A stretch of DNA of 64,000 nt, taken from assembly GCF_009707365.1 (NCBI RefSeq), contig NZ_CP046122.1, positions 1,798,001 through 1,862,000 of the forward strand, given 5' to 3'. A program made the position numbers and the translations under genes. Below, one piece after another: positions 54,773-63,244 of the stretch (position 1 is its first letter; each line of letters opens with the position of its first letter). The notes below the pieces were generated by a model. It was not told the DNA's origin. It did no database searches and was given only the letters and a program-made list of their open reading frames with translations. The DNA is from Microlunatus sp. Gsoil 973. GTDB taxonomy: Bacteria; Actinomycetota; Actinomycetes; Propionibacteriales; Propionibacteriaceae.

Positions 54773-55870
54773 TCAGTCGCCCGCGCGCTCGGGTTCGATC
54801 CGGTTGCCGTCGGCGTCCCAGTGCGCTGCGACCTTCTTGCTCGGCTGCACGCGCGGCGGCTCACCGGGCATCTTGGGATAGTCGGGCGGAAAGTTGAGTT
54901 CGCCGCCGGGCAGCGTCTCCCACAGCTGGAGCAGCGGATCGAGGGAGAACGCCTGGTCGTCCATGTCCGACCACGGGTTCCCGTCGGCCAGGTAGTCCGG
55001 GACGGTGAACAGGTTGAACTCCCGCGGATCGTCGGTCTCGGCCAGCCGTTCCCAGGTCATCGGCGTGCTCACCGGCGCACCCGGTCGGGCCCGCAGGCTC
55101 CAGGCGCTGGCGATCGTCCGGTCCCTGTTGTTCTGGTTGTAGTCGAGGAACAACCGCTCACCGCGCTCCTCCTTCCACCATGCGGTGGTCACCCGATCGT
55201 CCCGGCGTTCCAGCTCACGCCCGAAGCCGATCGCCGCGTGCCGGAGGTCCTCGAAGCTGTACGACGGCTGGATGCGGACGTAGATGTGGATCCCGCGGTT
55301 GCCGCTGGTCTTGGGATAGCCCCGCAATCCCAGTTCCTCCAACAGTTCCCGGGCAACACCGGCCACCCGGCGGGCGTCGGCGAAGGTGGTGCCCGGCTGC
55401 GGGTCGAGGTCGAGCCGCAGCTCGTCCGGACGATCGACATCCAGACGCCGTACCGGCCAGGGGTGGAAGGTCAGGGCGCCCATCTGTCCTGCCCAGACCA
55501 GCGCTGCCGGTTCGGTCGGACACAACTCGTCGGCGGTACGGCCACTGGGAAACGTGACGGTCACCGTCTCGACGAACGCCGGGGCGCCCTTGGGCAGCCG
55601 TTTCTGGTAGAAGCCGTCACCCTCCCTGTCCTGCGGGCCGGTCGCCAGTCGCATACCTTCCCGCCAACCGTCGGGCCAACGTTCCATCGCCGTCGGACGT
55701 TCGCCGACAGCCGCCATCAGCGGCCCGCCCACGGCGGCGAAGTATTCGCAGACCTCCAGTTTGGTGACCTGCGGCGTCCGCTCGGTGGCCTCGTACACCA
55801 CCCGATCGGGACTGGTCACCCGGACCTCACGCCCGTCGGCGACCACCGCGGCGGCTTGGCTCTTGGACAT
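54773..55870 (-). CDS. LigD-type polymerase/primase domain protein
   Basis: This 365-aa protein corresponds to the polymerase domain of bacterial NHEJ LigD (archaeo-eukaryotic primase fold). The metal-binding pair is Asp154 and Asp156 (LRLDLDPQPG). The conserved KTSGNRGIHIYVRI and ASAWSLRARPGAPVSTPM follow. No ligase or nuclease domain is attached. Such stand-alone proteins extend DNA or RNA primers at breaks together with Ku and a separate ligase, none of which is in this window. Confidence 0.92.
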   Translation of the reverse strand: MSKSQAAAVVADGREVRVTSPDRVVYEATERTPQVTKLEVCEYFAAVGGPLMAAVGERPTAMERWPDGWREGMRLATGPQDREGDGFYQKRLPKGAPAFVETVTVTFPSGRTADELCPTEPAALVWAGQMGALTFHPWPVRRLDVDRPDELRLDLDPQPGTTFADARRVAGVARELLEELGLRGYPKTSGNRGIHIYVRIQPSYSFEDLRHAAIGFGRELERRDDRVTTAWWKEERGERLFLDYNQNNRDRTIASAWSLRARPGAPVSTPMTWERLAETDDPREFNLFTVPDYLADGNPWSDMDDQAFSLDPLLQLWETLPGGELNFPPDYPKMPGEPPRVQPSKKVAAHWDADGNRIEPERAGD

Positions 55871-55876
55871 GTCCCT

Positions 55877-55882
55877 AGGCTA
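55877..55882 (-). promoter_or_regulatory. -10 box, leaderless start of ligD-like gene
   Basis: On the minus strand TAGCCT is followed by six bases and ATG 55870. No ribosome site is present, consistent with a leaderless transcript. Confidence 0.5.
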
Positions 55883-55964
55883 GGGGTGGGCCGCCGGAAC
55901 GAACAGGCCGAAGGTCGTGTTGCGTCCGGTGGGCCCACCGTGGGCCCGCGAAGGAGGAGTCACC

Positions 55965-56408
55965 ATGACCACCGAGCAGAACACCGATCCGGCCGGCAAG
56001 GTCGGCAAGGTCGTCAAGTCCGAAGAGGAATGGCGCAAGCTGCTCAAGCCATCCGAATTCCACGTGCTGCGGGAGGCGGGCACGGAACGCCCATTCACCG
56101 GCGAGTACACCGACACCAAGACCCAGGGCGTCTACCGCTGTCGCGCCTGCGGGACCGAGCTGTTCCGCAGCGACGAGAAGTTCGAGAGTCACTGCGGCTG
56201 GCCGTCGTTCTTCGCACCGCTCGCCGAGGACCGGGTGCGGTACATCACCGACACCAGCCTCGGAATGCGCCGCGTCGAGGTACGCTGCGCGACCTGCGAC
56301 TCCCATCTCGGCCACGTCTTCGAGGGCGAGGGCTACCCGACCCCGACCGACCTGCGCTACTGCATCAACTCGATCAGCCTGACCCTGGAGCCCGCCGACC
56401 AGCCCTGA
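55965..56408 (+). CDS. msrB: peptide-methionine (R)-S-oxide reductase
   Basis: This 147-aa repair enzyme reduces methionine-R-sulfoxide in proteins. The zinc site is Cys59/Cys62 (CRAC) and Cys108/Cys111 (CATC). The catalytic cysteine is Cys133 in RYCINSISL, and HCGWPSF is the family signature. ATG 55965 has GAAGGAGG upstream. It is followed by two hairpin-bearing repeats that may end its transcript. Confidence 0.95.
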   Translation: MTTEQNTDPAGKVGKVVKSEEEWRKLLKPSEFHVLREAGTERPFTGEYTDTKTQGVYRCRACGTELFRSDEKFESHCGWPSFFAPLAEDRVRYITDTSLGMRRVEVRCATCDSHLGHVFEGEGYPTPTDLRYCINSISLTLEPADQP

Positions 56409-56413
56409 CCCCA

Positions 56414-56518
56414 CCCCGCGAGGGGTCACATATTCACTCATATTCGCGGCGTGTCGCCGCCCGCCGTCCAAGCCTCCCCGCGAGGGGTCACATAATCCCT
56501 CATATTCGCGGCGTGTCG
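56414..56518. repeat. two 43-bp direct repeats with GCGA-loop hairpins after msrB
   Basis: Units 56414-56456 and 56476-56518 are nearly identical, differing only in a few bases around the TATTCACTC/TAATCCCTC part. Each begins with CCCCGCGAGGGG, a four-pair stem with a GCGA tetraloop, and ends CATATTCGCGGCGTGTCG. They follow the msrB stop and may be a doubled terminator or an intergenic repeat family. The remaining gap up to 56677 shows nothing else. Confidence 0.8.
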
Positions 56519-56677
56519 TGCGGCCCGGCGCCCGGCCGGATCAACGCGACGGACGCAAGCCTTGAGCAAGCACGGACCGAGGCCGGGATCGAAGCGGCGG
56601 GTAAAGGTTCGGGCAGGATTGCTGACATCGAGTTCGCCGACCGATTGAGCGCAGTGTTCGGCGGTTACCGTGACTGC

Positions 56678-56734
56678 GTGCCTGAGCTCAGCGCACCGAT
56701 CGCCGGCACCGACGGTCGGCGGCGCGACCGATGA
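56678..56734 (+). CDS. possible leaderless 18-codon upstream ORF coupled to the mannosyltransferase gene
   Basis: TACCGT (56666-56671) ends 6 bases before GTG 56678, the same layout as other leaderless starts in this window. The frame encodes 18 residues (VPELSAPIAGTDGRRRDR) and stops at TGA 56732-56734, overlapping the ATG of the next gene as ATGA. The next gene has no ribosome site of its own. Alternatively this is merely the untranslated leader. Confidence 0.35.
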   Translation: MPELSAPIAGTDGRRRDR

Positions 56735-57999
56735 TCACCGACCTCCGCGCCGGCAGTCGGGCCGTCCCGCAGCCGTCCAACAGGCCGACAGCTCCGTCGA
56801 CCGGCGAGCCGATCGGGGCGACCGGCCGATCGGCAACCTGGTCGGCACCCGAGTCGGCCGGCCGGTCGGACACCCGGCCGACTGTCACGGCGCCGGGCAA
56901 TTGGCCCGTGCTGAAGCCGGTGCTGATCTTCCACCTGGTCAGCCGGGCTGTCGTCGTCACGGGCCTCGTACTGGCATCCATCTGGAGCGGCCGACCCTTC
57001 CCCGAGGTGATGACCCGGTGGGACGGTGAGTGGTACAAGAAGGTCGCCGAACAGGGCTATCCGTCGCCGCTGCCCGTCCATCCGACCGGACGGTACGAAT
57101 CAAGCACGGCAGCCTTCTTCCCGCTGTATCCGTTGCTGACCAAGGGGCTGACCGGTCTCGGCATGCCGTTCTGGCTATCCGGCATGGTGATCAATCTGGT
57201 CGCCTCGACGGCGGCGGTGTTGATCATCGTTCTGGTCGGAACGCAGTATCTCGACCGGCGGCCGGCCCAACTGTTGGGCTGTCTGTGGACCGCCTTCCCG
57301 GTCTCCGCCGTCCTCACCACGACCTACACCGAGGCGGTCTTCACCGCGCTGGGCGCCGGCGCACTGTTGCTGGCGCTGCGTCGCCGCTGGGTGCTCGCCG
57401 GGCTGCTGGCCGCGCTGGCCGGAGCCGTACGGGCTCCCGGTATCGTCTTCGCGGGAGCTGTCGGACTGGCTGCGCTCGAGGCGATCCTGCGACGGCGGGA
57501 GTGGCGTGCCCTGGCCGGAGCAGTCGTTGCACCGTTGGGTTTCCTGGCCGCGATCGGCTACATCGGCCTGCGGACCGGCGCCGCCGACGCCTGGCGCCTC
57601 ACCGAGCGCGACGGCTGGCACACCAGCCTGAACTTCGGCGCCGAGTGGGTCAACTTCCTGACGCCCAGGACGACGAACCAACACGACCTGGTGCATCTGG
57701 GCATGGGCCTGATGGCGATCGGACTCATCGTGCTGATGATCATTGCGATCATCCGCCGACCACCCGTACCGATCATCGGACTGTTGATCGTCGGAGCCTT
57801 CACGGCCTTCGGGTTCGGCGGCGTGATGATGAACGCGGCACCACGGGTGATGATGTCCTTCTTCCCCGTGCTGGCCCCGTTGGCGGTCCTGATGGCGCGG
57901 TGGCGGACACCCGTCCAATGGCTGCTGCTCTCGGTTGCCGCAGTGATCGCCGCGGTGCTCGGCGGCTACTTCTTCGCCTTCGCACCGCTACCGGTCTAG
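56731..57999 (+). CDS. PIG-V-like GT-C mannosyltransferase, integral membrane
   Basis: This 422-aa protein starts at ATG 56731. A low-complexity hydrophilic N-terminus (~65 residues) precedes about ten helices. The motif MTRWDGEWYKKVAEQGYP in the first loop (RWDxxWY..ia..GY) and AAFFPLYPLL are typical of PIG-V-related GT-C transferases that use lipid-linked mannose on the outer face of the membrane. The acceptor in bacteria is not known. It converges with the glycosidase gene. Confidence 0.83.
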   Translation: MITDLRAGSRAVPQPSNRPTAPSTGEPIGATGRSATWSAPESAGRSDTRPTVTAPGNWPVLKPVLIFHLVSRAVVVTGLVLASIWSGRPFPEVMTRWDGEWYKKVAEQGYPSPLPVHPTGRYESSTAAFFPLYPLLTKGLTGLGMPFWLSGMVINLVASTAAVLIIVLVGTQYLDRRPAQLLGCLWTAFPVSAVLTTTYTEAVFTALGAGALLLALRRRWVLAGLLAALAGAVRAPGIVFAGAVGLAALEAILRRREWRALAGAVVAPLGFLAAIGYIGLRTGAADAWRLTERDGWHTSLNFGAEWVNFLTPRTTNQHDLVHLGMGLMAIGLIVLMIIAIIRRPPVPIIGLLIVGAFTAFGFGGVMMNAAPRVMMSFFPVLAPLAVLMARWRTPVQWLLLSVAAVIAAVLGGYFFAFAPLPV

Positions 58000-58015
58000 C
58001 GGCCGGCCCTCCGGG

Positions 58016-59291
58016 TCAGTCGCCGACCGCATCGGTCACCACCAGCACTCCGTCCTGCTGGTACGGATTGGCGATCTCGGCCGGCCGGCCGGTGATCGGC
58101 GACGGCTCCTCCCAGACACCGTTCCGCGGGTTCCACCACCGTCCGCTCGGCCGGGCCAGCTCCAGGCGCTGCAGATCCAGGCAGACCGGCTTTCCTGCGG
58201 GGGGCATAGACCGCGACCGCCGTACGGTCCCGTCTGGCCATCGCCCGGACGTGCCCGGCCCGGGAGCCGATCCGTGCGGTCAGCAGATCCTGCCGCGGCT
58301 CCCACTCGGAGATCTGAAGTTCACCGAAGAGCCGTACGGCTGCCGCCACCTGGCGAGCACCCGGCAGCTGCAACGCCTCCCGCCAGTCCCCCGTGCCGCC
58401 GTGTACCGGATCCGCCTGGCCGCCGACCAGGAACTGGTAGCTGCCGTTGGCACCGTAGACATGCCCCGCCGCTCCCGCGAACACCGAGTGGTAGACGGCG
58501 CGGCGGGCATCAGCGTCGGTGAACGTCCAGTCCCCGCTGGCCCGCCAGCGCGGGTCCATCACCGGATGAGCCTCGTAGTTCGGCTCGCCGTCGATCACCG
58601 GCCGCTGCGGCCGTTGGGCGATGAGCTGTTCGATGAGTTGATAGTTGGGCGGCGCCCAGCCGTGATGCCCGGACTGGATGAGGTCGAAGTCCATCCAGTC
58701 GGCGGCGCCGACGTCGTCCTTGGACGCTTCGCGGGGGTGGAAGGTGATCAGCTGGCTGCTGCCGACCACTTCGCGGATCCCGTCGGCAAAGGCGTTCACG
58801 ACGTCGCGATGCCGCGGGCAGTCGATCGTCCGGTCCCCGCCGAGCACCCAGATCACGTCGGCGTCGGCGTATCGCTCGGCGACCCAGCGCGCGTACGGCC
58901 GGGCCAGGTCCGGCGTCGAGAACAGTTCGTCCGGCTCGGACCAGTAGCTTCCCCAGCAGGGCAACAGGCCCATGGTCAGCCCGCGCTGGTTGGCCTGCCA
59001 CACCGTCCGGTCGGCGTGCTCCCAGTAGCGGGGATTCGGCCGGGAGCCGGTCCGCCCGGCGAACGGCAGCTCACCCTCGGCATTCGGTACGTCGGCACCG
59101 CCGAACTCGCCGACGAGTACCGCGAGAACGGTGTTGAATCCCTGCTCCGCGCGGGTCGTCAGATAGTCATCGGTGTCCTGATCACCCAGCCGATGGAACA
59201 ACTCCCAGGCGGTGTCGCCGAAGAGGAACCACGGCCGCCCGTCACGGGTCAGGTGGCGTCGGTCGTCAGCGACCGCCAGTCGACCGGGCAC
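58016..59291 (-). CDS. DUF4038-type glycoside hydrolase (apiosidase-like), frameshifted near the C-terminus
   Basis: This TIM-barrel hydrolase begins at GTG 59291. Family motifs are RPWFLFGDTAWELFHRL, GFNTVLAVLVGEFGG, IWVLGGDRTID and PVIDGEPNYEAHPV. From TAVAVYAPRRK the frame turns to nonsense and stops at 57996. Removing one base from the six-G run 58199-58204 gives VYAPAGKPVCLDLQRLELA, ending VLVVTDAVGD, with a stop at 58016 and 424 aa. It is 6 bases after hemQ on the same strand. The natural substrate is unknown; characterised relatives cleave apiose or other plant side-chain sugars. Confidence 0.82.
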
Positions 59292-59297
59292 CGGCGC

Positions 59298-60017
59298 TCA
59301 CCAGCCGGCGACGATCTCGGCCAGCTCCCCACGACGCCCGGTGAAGAACGGGATCTCCAGCCGCGTGTGCCGGCGCGCCTCGGCCTTGCGCAGTTCGCGC
59401 ATCAGGTCGACGATCCGGTGCAGCTCATCGGCCTCGAAGGCGAGGATCCACTCGTAGTCACCGAGCGCGAAAGATGCCACCGTGTTGGCCCGCACGTCGG
59501 GGAAGGTCCTGGCCATCATGCCGTGTTCGGCCAGCATCCTCCGGCGATCCTCGTCGGGCAGCAGGTACCACTCGTAGGACCGGACGAACGGATACACGCA
59601 GACGTAGTTCTTCGGCTCCTCGCCGGACATGAACGCCGGAACGTGGCCCTTGTTGAATTCGGCCGGGCGGTGCAGGGCCGCCTCCGACCAGCGGGACTCG
59701 AGCTGGCTGCCCAGCGTCGACCGCCGGAAGGCGTGGTACGCCGACTGCAACACGTCGATCGACGGCGCATGCCACCAGACCAGGAGATCGGCATCCGCCC
59801 GCAGCGCAGCGACGTCGTACCAGCCGCGGATCTGCAGATCCTCGCCGTCGGCAGCCTTCTCGATGTCGGCCAGCGCCTCAGCGGCCAGCTGCTGCGGATC
59901 GCCCTCAGGCCGGTGCGGGCGCCGGAACACCGACCACATCGTGTAGCGGATGGTGTCGTTGATGTCCCTCGCCTTGACGCGGGTCCGTTCCTGGTTCGTG
60001 TCAGTCCCTTCGCTCAC
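59298..60017 (-). CDS. hemQ: coproheme decarboxylase (HemQ, chlorite-dismutase fold)
   Basis: This 239-aa protein performs the last step of the coproporphyrin-dependent haem pathway, decarboxylating coproheme with H2O2. The actinobacterial motif [11 protein letters not shown] holds the reactive Tyr142, and His165 ([10 protein letters not shown]) is the probable iron ligand. The GTG at 60017 is preceded by CAGAAT six bases away, suggesting it can also be transcribed leaderlessly. It follows the oxidase gene by 42 bases. Confidence 0.93.
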   Translation of the reverse strand: MSEGTDTNQERTRVKARDINDTIRYTMWSVFRRPHRPEGDPQQLAAEALADIEKAADGEDLQIRGWYDVAALRADADLLVWWHAPSIDVLQSAYHAFRRSTLGSQLESRWSEAALHRPAEFNKGHVPAFMSGEEPKNYVCVYPFVRSYEWYLLPDEDRRRMLAEHGMMARTFPDVRANTVASFALGDYEWILAFEADELHRIVDLMRELRKAEARRHTRLEIPFFTGRRGELAEIVAGW

Positions 60018-60059
60018 GCACCCATTCTGCGCCCCACCTCCGACCGGCCACGAACCGCG

Positions 60060-61474
60060 TCAGCCGAGCAGCGATTCGGCGGCCCGGCGTGCCGTCGCGA
60101 TACACGCCGGTACACCGACACCGTCGAGGTAGGCGCCGGCGACGGCGATGCCGGCAACGGCGCCAACCGCCGACCGCAGCTCGGTCATCGATCGCCGGTG
60201 ATCGACCAAGTACTGCGGCAGTCCCCCGCCCCACCGCTGGACCGATGCGGCGAGGGGTCGTGCGGTCTCCCATCCCGGAACCTGGCGGGCCTCGGCCAGC
60301 GTCCGGTCGATCAGTTGTTGATCATCGATCTGTAGCAGGTGTTCTTCACCCAGGCGGCCGACGCTGGCCCGGGCGACCGCCACGTCCGCACCGTACGCCT
60401 GCGTGGCACGATCGGCGATCCACTCCCATTTGTTGCTGGAATAGGTGAACGCCTTGATCGTCGGCAACTCCCCCGGCGGCACCAGGAGGCCGGAACCGTC
60501 CAATGATGCCCCGGCCAGCACGAATGTGATCACGGCCATGGACGCGTACGGGATCCTGGACAGCAGCGGTGTCGCGTCGGGACAGACGGCGCTGAGCAGT
60601 CGGGCCGCGGGAGTCGCGGGAACCGCGAGCAGCACCCGGTCGGCGGTGATCGTCCGGGGAGCAGGTGCCGGTCCGGTGATCAACTCGAAGCCCCCCGGGC
60701 CGTACGGGTGATCGTCCGGACCGGTGTCCCGATCCGCAGCTCGACGCGGCGCCGCTCAAGATCAGCTTCCAGCGCGGTGATCAACGTGTTGATGCCGCCC
60801 CGGAGCCCGGCGAAGACCGGTGGCGCATCACCGGTCGCGGCATCGTTGCTGCGTCGTGCGGCGGCCGCCACCTCGCGCGCGGCCCGTAGCAGCGATCCGC
60901 CGGAGCGTGCGGCTGCGTACAGTGCGGGATGGACGGCCTCGAAGGAGAGTCGGCGTGACTGCCCGGCGTAGACGCCGCCGAGCATCGGCTCCAACAGTCG
61001 GTCGGTGACCTCGTCACCGAACCGCGCGGCCACGTAGTCACCGATCCCGATATCACCGGTGAGCGGTTCAGCGGGAAGATCAATCTCCGTCCTGGCCCTG
61101 GCCAGCCCTGCGGGGCTCAGGTAGCCGTCGAGGCCGTCAAGGTCGACAGGTACGCCCATGTTGCTCGGCGGCAGCGGTCGCACTGCTCCGTCGAGAAAGG
61201 ACTGCGCCCGGGCGGCGGTCGGATGTACCCGTTGATCATCCAGGCCGAGCTCGCTGATCAGCTCGAGGCCCTCGGGGCGGCGGGCGAGCATCGACTCGGC
61301 GCCGACATCCACTCTCAGCCCGTCGGCAAGGTCGAGGCGGGTGATCTTGCCGCCGAACCGCGGGGAACCCTCGCAGACGATGATCTTGTCGTGCGGTGCG
61401 AGGCAGGACAGCTCGCGTGCAGCGGACAGTCCGGTGATGCCGCCGCCGATGATCACCGTGGTCGCATCGACCAT
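60060..61474 (-). CDS. hemY: copro-/protoporphyrinogen oxidase, flavin type (HemY), frameshifted
   Basis: This FAD enzyme oxidises coproporphyrinogen III in the HemQ pathway. The FAD loop VIIGGGITGLSAARELS opens the protein, RFGGKITRLDLADGLRVDVG follows. After RTITRTARG the frame stops early; an added base in the six-C run 60691-60696 (plus strand) joins it to FELITGPAPAPRTITADRVL and the normal second half, ending AYLDGVGVPACIATARRAAE. The total is ~471 aa, normal for the family. An indel error is the likely cause. Its ATG shares one base with the hemE stop (TGATG). Confidence 0.9.
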
Positions 61475-62562
61475 CAGCCGAGCTCCGCACGCAGTGCCGG
61501 GCCCTCGGCGTGGACAAGATCAACGATCTTGGCCAGTACGTCGGGGTCGGCGGTCGGCGGGACGCCGTGTCCCAGGTTGAAGATGTGACCGGGCGCCTGG
61601 GCCCCAGACCTGATCACCTCCCGGACCCGGTCGGCCAGCACCGGCCACGGCGCACCGAGCAGCGCCGGGTCGAGGTTGCCCTGCACGGCATGGCCCGGCC
61701 CGATCCGCCGGGCGGCCTCGGCGAGCGGGATCCGCCAGTCCACGCCGACGACGTCGGCGCCGGCGGCCGCCATCGCCGGCAACAGTTCGCCGGTCCCGAC
61801 ACCGAAATGGATGGTCGGCACGCCTGCCTCGTGGGCCCGGGCCAGCACCCGGGCCGATTGATTCACCACCGAGGAGTTGTAGTCGGCCAGCGACAGGCTG
61901 CCTGCCCAGGAGTCGAACAGTTGCACGATCCCGGCCCCGGCGTCGATCTGCACGGTCAGGAAGTCCGCGGCGATCCCGGCCAGCCGATCGCACAGCTCCT
62001 GCCAGAGGGCAGGATCTCCTGCCATCATCGCCTTGGTGCGGGCGTAGTCCTTGCTCGGTCCGCCCTCCACCAGATAGCTGGCCAGCGTGAACGGTGCCCC
62101 GGCGAAGCCGATCAGCGGTGTGTCGCCGAGTTCGGCGACCAGCAGGCGTACGGCCTCGGCCACCGGTTCGACCGTGGCCGGGTCGAGCGGCTGCAGGCGG
62201 TCCACCGCGGCGCGATCCCGGATCGGTTCGTCGATCACCGGCCCGATACCCGGCTTGATGTCCAGCCCGATCCCCGCGGCCCGGAGCGGAACCATGATGT
62301 CGCTGTACAGCACGGCGCCGTCGACGCCGTAGCGGCGCACCGGCTGCAGGGTGATCTCGGTGACCAGATCCGGCCGGTTGCAGGTTTCGATCATGGGCAG
62401 CCCGTCGCGTACCCGGTGGTATTCCGGCAGCGACCGGCCGGCCTGGCGCATGAACCACACCGGCAGCCGATCGCCCTGCCGGCGACGCGCGGCGGCGAGC
62501 AGGGCCGGTTCGGCGGTCGATGCCTCGGGTACGGGATTGGTGGGCGATTCAGGTGCGGGCAC
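61474..62562 (-). CDS. hemE: uroporphyrinogen decarboxylase
   Basis: This cytoplasmic TIM-barrel enzyme converts uroporphyrinogen III to coproporphyrinogen III. The signature [16 protein letters not shown], the aspartate-bearing [24 protein letters not shown] and FNLGHGVPP are all present. The start is uncertain: the frame is open to 62643, which would overlap the divergent gene. GTG 62562 (about 362 aa) is chosen because it gives the family length and AAGATT lies 6 bases upstream. It leads the hemE-hemY-hemQ cluster. Confidence 0.92.
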   Translation of the reverse strand: MPAPESPTNPVPEASTAEPALLAAARRRQGDRLPVWFMRQAGRSLPEYHRVRDGLPMIETCNRPDLVTEITLQPVRRYGVDGAVLYSDIMVPLRAAGIGLDIKPGIGPVIDEPIRDRAAVDRLQPLDPATVEPVAEAVRLLVAELGDTPLIGFAGAPFTLASYLVEGGPSKDYARTKAMMAGDPALWQELCDRLAGIAADFLTVQIDAGAGIVQLFDSWAGSLSLADYNSSVVNQSARVLARAHEAGVPTIHFGVGTGELLPAMAAAGADVVGVDWRIPLAEAARRIGPGHAVQGNLDPALLGAPWPVLADRVREVIRSGAQAPGHIFNLGHGVPPTADPDVLAKIVDLVHAEGPALRAELG

Positions 62563-62619
62563 GGACTGAATCTTTTCACGCGCGGCGCGTCGGGACTCAT
62601 CGGTGTGGGTGGCCCGGAA

Positions 62620-62625
62620 TAGGGT
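62620..62625 (+). promoter_or_regulatory. -10 box, leaderless start of DUF3000 gene
   Basis: TAGGGT ends 7 bases before the GTG at 62633, and no ribosome site lies between, suggesting a leaderless transcript in the short divergent gap to hemE. Confidence 0.5.
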
Positions 62626-62632
62626 CGACTCC

Positions 62633-63244
62633 GTGGGTGTCAATCAGGAGAAGCCCTCCACCCCGGACGGCTTCCGGAGAGTCGTGGCGGAACTGCGTTC
62701 CGCCTCGTGGCGTCCTGAACTGCAGATCGAGGAGATCCCGGCGCCGCAGCGGATCGCTCCTTTCGCTGCCGCCGTCACCGCTGATGTGGTGATCGGCGGT
62801 GAGGAGATCGGCAGCGGCCGGCTGGTGTTGTTGCACGATCCGGCCGGCAACGCAGCCTGGGGCGGCACGTTCCGGCTGGTCACCTTCGCCCGGGCCGAGG
62901 TGGATCCGGAGATGGTCACCGACCCGCTCCTCGGCAGCGTCGGCTGGAGCTGGCTGATCGAGGCGCTGGGCAACCACCATGCGGCGTTCCACTCCCCGAG
63001 CGGTACGGTGACATCGGTCTCGAGCGAATCGTTCGGTGGCATGGCCGACGAACCGCAACGGGCCGAAGTGGAGATCCGGGCGTCCTGGACGCCGGAGATC
63101 GAGGACTACGAACCGCTGACACCACATCTGGAGGCGTGGGGCGAGATGTTGTGCACGACCGCCGGTCAGCCGCCGCTGCCCGAAGGTGTGGTCTCGATCC
63201 CGTCGCGTCGGACTCCCCAGGGGCGGAACGGTCGCTCACGGTGA
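62633..63244 (+). CDS. DUF3000 domain protein
   Basis: This 203-aa protein belongs to an actinobacteria-restricted family of unknown function commonly found between hemE and the RNase D gene. Recognisable parts are [36 protein letters not shown] and [20 protein letters not shown]. Its stop overlaps the RNase D start (GTGA), so both are one transcription unit. Confidence 0.85.
   Translation: MGVNQEKPSTPDGFRRVVAELRSASWRPELQIEEIPAPQRIAPFAAAVTADVVIGGEEIGSGRLVLLHDPAGNAAWGGTFRLVTFARAEVDPEMVTDPLLGSVGWSWLIEALGNHHAAFHSPSGTVTSVSSESFGGMADEPQRAEVEIRASWTPEIEDYEPLTPHLEAWGEMLCTTAGQPPLPEGVVSIPSRRTPQGRNGRSR

Noticed and set aside
57030-60335. 1101-codon open frame on the plus strand
   Set aside because: It crosses the PIG-V-like gene and three or more minus-strand genes; its peptide is Arg/Pro-rich GC shadow without motifs.
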